From NCBI GenBank assembly GCA_030654175.1, contig JAURXZ010000033.1:1-64000 (forward strand): a stretch of 64,000 bases of DNA, given 5' to 3'. Position numbers and translations under genes: made by a program. Shown one piece after another: positions 60,194 through 64,000 of this stretch. The notes below the pieces were generated by a model. It worked only from the letters and a program-made list of their open reading frames with translations, searched no databases and had not been told where the DNA came from. Each line of letters opens with the position of its first letter. Position 1 is the first letter of the stretch. This DNA is from Bacteroidia bacterium (GTDB taxonomy: Bacteria > Bacteroidota > Bacteroidia > 2-12-FULL-35-15).

Positions 60194-60874
60194 ATGAAAA
60201 ATTATCCCGGACAAAAGAAAATCTATGGTTTGTATCATAAAATAATTAATCAAATCCCGAAGCATCAAAATTATTATGAAGTATTTGCAGGTAGTGGTGC
60301 TATTGCAGCATTATTAATTGAAAAGAACTCAAGTGCAAAATTCTATTTGAATGACATTGATGGATCCGTTACAGATAAATTAAGCTGTACCTTCCGGCAA
60401 GCGAAGGTTTCCAAAATAGATGCTACAAAACTTTTAAACAAATTAATGGCAGCTGATACAGATACTTTTATCTTTATGGACCCGCCATATTTACATAGTA
60501 CACGACCTAATAATACAAAACTCTATAAACACGAAATGACAGATTATGATCATAAACAGTTACTTTCATCTGTACTGCAGTTAGATTGTAATGTAATGAT
60601 TGTGCATCCAGTTTGTGAACTTTATGATACATGGCTAAAGGGATGGCGCAAAGTTTTAATAAAAGTACGATACCACAACAAAATGTCTTTAGAATGCTTG
60701 TATATGAATTATGACCTTCCTGAACAATTACAGGTTGATGCGTTTTTGGGAACTGATTGTTGGGACAGGCAACGAATAAAAAGAAAGGCAACAAGTTTGG
60801 TAAATAAATTGATTGCGCTCCCTGAGCTTGAGCGCAATTATATAATTAGAAGAGTCCAGGAGAATTTTGCGTAG
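60194..60874 (+). CDS. D12-class DNA adenine N6-methyltransferase
   Basis: Transfers methyl groups to adenine in DNA. The SAM-binding motif is YYEVFAGSGAIAALL (about residues 28-42) and the catalytic motif FMDPPYLH (DPPY, about 96-101), in the order of the D12/Dam class. Length 226 is short for Dam (about 270), so the target-recognition part is reduced; the recognition site cannot be predicted. It has no restriction endonuclease partner here. Solitary methylases of this kind are frequent in phages and mobile elements, which fits the genes to its right. Start at ATG 60194, directly after a promoter. Confidence 0.85.
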   Translation: MKNYPGQKKIYGLYHKIINQIPKHQNYYEVFAGSGAIAALLIEKNSSAKFYLNDIDGSVTDKLSCTFRQAKVSKIDATKLLNKLMAADTDTFIFMDPPYLHSTRPNNTKLYKHEMTDYDHKQLLSSVLQLDCNVMIVHPVCELYDTWLKGWRKVLIKVRYHNKMSLECLYMNYDLPEQLQVDAFLGTDCWDRQRIKRKATSLVNKLIALPELERNYIIRRVQENFA

Positions 60875-60910
60875 CATATTTTTTGAATTCAGTACACTAA
60901 TTATTTTTTT

Positions 60911-60941
60911 TTGGTTGTTGCATAAATATATGTATATTTGT
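60911..60941 (+). promoter_or_regulatory. Strong promoter of a short transcript
   Basis: TTTG (60911-60914), exactly 19 bases, then TATATTTG (60934-60941): a perfect Bacteroidota promoter. It points away from the methylase gene towards a terminator at 61020-61044, and no normal-sized gene lies between. Confidence 0.75.
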
Positions 60942-60946
60942 ACAAC

Positions 60947-61050
60947 ATCAAGCGTGAACTTGCTGGTTTATTGAAAAAAAGAAGTAAAGATGAGCAGGCC
61001 CGCTCTTATACAATTAAAAAAAGCTCCCGAAATTCGGGAGCTTTTTTTTG
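60947..61050 (+). ncRNA. Candidate small RNA (about 100 nt)
   Basis: A perfect promoter (60911-60941) and a strong terminator (61020-61044) enclose about 100 bases. The middle can form a hairpin of GAGC with GCTC (near 60990-61005). A 35-codon frame beginning MSRPALIQLKK at 60990 runs through the terminator and is unlikely to be translated. The class of RNA is not recognised; as it lies beside a mobile-element region, a role in control of the element is possible. Confidence 0.55.
61020..61044. terminator. Bidirectional terminator
   Basis: GCTCCCGAA and TTCGGGAGC with a single-base loop, extended by A's before and eight T's after. It can end both the short plus-strand transcript and the minus-strand ATPase gene that stops at 61089. 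Confidence 0.9.
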
Positions 61051-61088
61051 TGGCCGGTAAAGTAATTTTTGTATGTACCGGATCTGAA

Positions 61089-62915
61089 TTAAAATAATTT
61101 GATTTCGGCTTTTCCTCCCCAACGATTTTTCTGCTCTAAGGTAGATGCTATACCATTTCCGCAATAGATGAATGTATCTACCTCATTGCGCCACTTACCA
61201 TCACCTGCGTAATCTCCGGATTTCGTACCTTGGGAGGTAATGATCCAAATTTTATCCGGATACGAATCACGAAGTTTTTTAAATTCTGATGAATGTTTAA
61301 TGTTAGCACTTTCCTTGCTATCAATTACTATTAAATCAAAATTGGCAATAGGTAAAGTACTTAAGGACTTTACAATTTTGAAATTTTCACCGCCCGAAAT
61401 ATTTACTTCTTTTAGTAGTTCCGTAAATGTCGGTGTGCCATATTGCTCTCCTGCTGCATATAATACTGAATGTTTCAATCTGTACAACTCATCCGCTAAT
61501 TCCAGTGACAAACCTGATTTTCCCGAACCGCCATTTCCATATATGAAAATAGAAGTAGGACCGCAAGCCCTACCAATTAATTGTAAAAATTTTCCGGTAA
61601 ACCCAATTTCCTTAAATGTTTCATTTTTCACATCAGATACGCTCATTACTTCGGGTTCAGCCCCTGAAAGGTTATCTTTCTTTTTGCTCAAATGATGGCT
61701 TGTAATTGCCTGTATTGCTCCACCTGCTGCTGCTGTTAAAAGTGCAGGAATGAAACCTAATCCAGCGATATTCACTTTAAAATTACGCGGAAATTTATTT
61801 CTTAAAAAACCGATAGTTGAACGCTCTATCGCCTCTTTCATATCATGTATTTTTTTTCCGGAAAAGTCTTCTATTTCCCCATATTTATTCATTCTTTCTG
61901 TTACATTTTTTATTGCTTCTTTATATTCCTCACTTGCCATAGCTTCCACTACTAATTTATGAAACTTATTACTGGGAGATATATCCAACCCTAAGCCTTG
62001 TAATCCATTCAATTCAGTATCAGTAAAGTTTTTCAATGTTGCATTTTTATTTTGCAATACATCAACCTGTTGAATATAATCATTAAGGTTATTTGATGCA
62101 ACTGCGGTATATTTAAAATACTTATCATTTTTCCAAACATTATCATCGTACCACTTTTGCAATAAATCTCTTAACCTAATTGCCTTATCAAGTATTCCGG
62201 TTTTATTTTGCAAACCAACATACCGTTTTAATAACTGAATTGAACTCATAGGCACAACTCCGGTTGCAATATTGGTATAACGCTCCAATTGTAATTTCTC
62301 AATTTTAATGTCGAATATTTTAACATCGTGTTTTAATGCCCCTAAGAGAGAATCCTGAATCTGCATAACCTCTTTACCATAAACTGAATTTTTGTTTACC
62401 CTGCGCTCTAAAATAGCCTTTTGGATGGATTTTAACAGACTATATAGTTGATCTCGTGTTTTCTGTTTGTCGTGGAAATTGATATAACGTTTAATTAATG
62501 TTATTTCATCGTCTAAACGCTCTACCTGAAATGCTGAATTGCTCTTTTTTGATTCTTTTTTTGGCTTGGTGGTTTTTTGTGCGTGTTTTACAATTTCTTT
62601 CTCAGGAGATCTTGCTTCTACAATAGATTGTTTTTCAACCGGCTTTGGTTTAACAACAAATATTCTTTGCTCTGCCTTTTTTGAAGTGGGAGAGGTCGCC
62701 TTTGCTGCCGGAACCGATGGCTTTTTATATTGCGATAATTTATCGAAATACAAATCAATCATTCGCTTAATTTTTTGATTGGAATTATACATAGTCCAAT
62801 TACTACCACTTTGCGTAACCTTCGCTACAAAATCGTGGCTCGTTTTAAATGTATCGGGTAAGTTCTCTATCCCGATCTCCTTCGTTTTTGCGAAATAATT
62901 TTTGTGTGTTATCAT
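61089..62915 (-). CDS. RecA/RadA-like ATPase of a mobile element
   Basis: A 608-residue protein. The N-terminal ~65 residues (FDKLSQYK-type end; SGSNWTMYNSNQKIKRMIDLYF) look like a small domain of polyvalent mobile-element proteins. A Lys/Pro-rich linker (65-125) and a long helical region (130-400) follow. A hydrophobic Ala/Gly stretch lies near 395-410 (LGFIPALLTAAAGGAI). The C-terminal domain (about 430-608) is a RecA-type ATPase with Walker A GNGGSGKS near residue 460, Walker B DLIVIDS and the RadA-like end (SQGTKSGDYAGDGKWRNEVDTFIYC). Probably involved in element replication or recombination. The gene shares strand and order with the polyvalent protein to its right. Confidence 0.65.
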   Translation of the reverse strand: MITHKNYFAKTKEIGIENLPDTFKTSHDFVAKVTQSGSNWTMYNSNQKIKRMIDLYFDKLSQYKKPSVPAAKATSPTSKKAEQRIFVVKPKPVEKQSIVEARSPEKEIVKHAQKTTKPKKESKKSNSAFQVERLDDEITLIKRYINFHDKQKTRDQLYSLLKSIQKAILERRVNKNSVYGKEVMQIQDSLLGALKHDVKIFDIKIEKLQLERYTNIATGVVPMSSIQLLKRYVGLQNKTGILDKAIRLRDLLQKWYDDNVWKNDKYFKYTAVASNNLNDYIQQVDVLQNKNATLKNFTDTELNGLQGLGLDISPSNKFHKLVVEAMASEEYKEAIKNVTERMNKYGEIEDFSGKKIHDMKEAIERSTIGFLRNKFPRNFKVNIAGLGFIPALLTAAAGGAIQAITSHHLSKKKDNLSGAEPEVMSVSDVKNETFKEIGFTGKFLQLIGRACGPTSIFIYGNGGSGKSGLSLELADELYRLKHSVLYAAGEQYGTPTFTELLKEVNISGGENFKIVKSLSTLPIANFDLIVIDSKESANIKHSSEFKKLRDSYPDKIWIITSQGTKSGDYAGDGKWRNEVDTFIYCGNGIASTLEQKNRWGGKAEIKLF

Positions 62916-62991
62916 AGTTATTTTTTTTTGATTCGTTGATTCGTCTGTTTTTTTCCTGTATTCGTAGATTTTTTCCGGTTTTTTTTATGTG

Positions 62992-64000
62992 TTACAATTC
63001 CATTAATTCCAATTCCAACATCAATGCTTCAGCCTCCAGTTCCATTTCAATTGCATCAGGAACAAATGGCTTTGATTTGTTTACTTTCAATATTACTTCC
63101 TCCTGGCCCTGAGATTTTTTAAACGCTTCTACATCTTTTTTTATCACATCAAAAATATTTTGATTGACCGTTACTGAGGTGTTAAATTTATTTTGCAAAA
63201 TATCAATGAACTTGTCAATGTTTTGATGCTCTACATAAGCTCTCATAGTGTCGCTTATCAGATCAAAATTGTTATTATTCACAACTTCCAAAATCTCTTT
63301 GTTAAGAAACAACCAACCGCCTTGTTTCTTCGTGCCTTTTACCATTACCACCAAATCCCCTTTGATATTCATGGTAAGTGAAACATTGTTGGTAGTAGAA
63401 ACTATTGCACCCGGCTGAACACTTTTGATGTATTTTTTTGCAGCTCCGATTGGAACGGTTACTTTGTTTGCGTTTTCTCCAATTTCCGGATTATAGTTTT
63501 CAGGTAAATAAATTCCTTTTAATATCTCTCCTTTTTTAAGAGTTGTATAACTGATCAGTTTTCCTTTGGTGGTTGAAAATGCCTGTAATAGATTTCCTGT
63601 AACAATGTACCGGATATTACGATTCACATTTTTAGTCTTAACTATTTCGTCCCAATTTTCTAAAATAGATCTGCTTTCATTGGAGGTTAGATTTGTAGAA
63701 GCTCCAATGATAGATTGCAGCTTTAATCCGGTTTCTCCGGATGCAGGTAATTCAATGTATTTATTGCTATCTCCTAATGCGAATTTAAAACCTACCGAAC
63801 TTGGCGCGTAAGGATTTTTACGGTTAAGATCAATTTCTATTCCTAAAAATATGGCTTTTGTAAATGTTTGATTTCCTTCACCAAATGTTATAGATGGATA
63901 GTTTATACCACGTCCTACATAATAGAAATTAAAGAATGACATTAAGTACTGCTTGTTATTTTCGGCTTTAGTTTCAATGTTTTGGCTCTCTTTTGATTTT
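62992..64000 (-). CDS. C-terminal part of a polyvalent (strawberry-notch-like) protein
   Basis: The frame has no stop up to the window edge: codons before the ATG at 63942 read on (KSKESQNIETKAENNKQYL), so this is the C-terminal end of a larger gene whose 5' part is outside. VTGNLLQAFSTTKGKLISYTTLKKGEILKGIYLP and FFNFYYVGRGINYPS match the strawberry-notch helicase C domain seen in large multi-domain phage and conjugative-element proteins, usually joined to methylase or helicase parts. The end is rich in Glu and Leu (EMELEAEALMLELELMEL). With the ATPase and methylase it suggests an integrated element that continues to the right. Confidence 0.65.
   Translation of the reverse strand, partial: KSKESQNIETKAENNKQYLMSFFNFYYVGRGINYPSITFGEGNQTFTKAIFLGIEIDLNRKNPYAPSSVGFKFALGDSNKYIELPASGETGLKLQSIIGASTNLTSNESRSILENWDEIVKTKNVNRNIRYIVTGNLLQAFSTTKGKLISYTTLKKGEILKGIYLPENYNPEIGENANKVTVPIGAAKKYIKSVQPGAIVSTTNNVSLTMNIKGDLVVMVKGTKKQGGWLFLNKEILEVVNNNNFDLISDTMRAYVEHQNIDKFIDILQNKFNTSVTVNQNIFDVIKKDVEAFKKSQGQEEVILKVNKSKPFVPDAIEMELEAEALMLELELMEL

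Noticed and set aside
60990-61097. 35-codon frame (MSRPALIQLKK...) in the short transcript
   Set aside because: It runs through a strong terminator hairpin and past its T-run, so it is not likely to be translated.

Overview
This is bacterial chromosomal DNA, almost certainly from the phylum Bacteroidota. The evidence is the low GC content, promoters of the TAnnTTTG (-7) type instead of the usual -10 box, and seven secreted proteins with type IX secretion (T9SS) C-terminal sorting domains of both type A and type B. LytTR regulators, multi-domain hybrid kinases, a CotH protein, a MuiA-like protein and a GT4-GH57 alpha-glucan pair fit the same phylum. No rRNA or tRNA gene, CRISPR array or transposase was found. 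The genus cannot be named from the sequence.

Layout. 1-1.5 kb: a two-gene minus-strand unit with an Abi_C-type protein and a small protein, both with R-x(5-6)-H motifs of the HEPN kind (possible defence module). 1.7-8.9 kb: an MMPL/RND membrane exporter, a MuiA-like protein, a divergent sigma factor with an anti-sigma/TonB fusion protein, and a small membrane protein. 9.4-17.2 kb: carbohydrate-active genes (secreted glycan-binding-like protein, cytosolic GH15 glucoamylase, TPR protein, outer-membrane-like protein, secreted GH26-like enzyme). 17.6-30.6 kb: seven consecutive plus-strand signalling genes: a BarA-like phosphorelay kinase, a LytTR regulator, an AraC-type regulator, a PAS kinase, a stand-alone receiver, a 1491-residue poly-HAMP kinase with three receivers, and a receiver-first kinase.

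30.6-41.5 kb: secreted and carbohydrate-active genes: a P-domain/CotH/T9SS protein, a clan-A glycosidase with T9SS tail, two tandem-duplicated glycan-binding-like T9SS proteins, then GT4, GH57 and a second clan-A glycosidase. 41.8-49.4 kb: surface proteins (kelch repeats, a giant collagen-like Gly-X-Y protein with a small T9SS partner, a YceI-like protein), a 42-codon membrane ORF and a Dps-like remnant. 49.5-57.5 kb: malate dehydrogenase, two large T9SS type-B adhesin-like proteins and a CNNM/CorC-type membrane protein. 57.7-61.1 kb: two candidate non-coding RNA genes with good promoters and terminators, around a TPR-SpoIIE phosphatase and a D12-class adenine methylase. 61.1 kb to the end: a RecA/RadA-like ATPase and the C-terminal part of a large polyvalent (strawberry-notch-type) protein, typical of conjugative elements or phages, running off the window edge.

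How it fits together: the glycosidases, GT4 and GH57 point to storage and uptake of alpha-glucans and plant or algal polysaccharides. The signalling block lies between the two carbohydrate clusters and could control them, but nothing in the sequence proves that link. The most promising undescribed items are the candidate RNA genes near 57.8 and 61.0 kb, the HEPN-like pair at the left edge, the anti-sigma/TonB fusion, the poly-HAMP kinase and the Dps-like remnant with its partner ORF.
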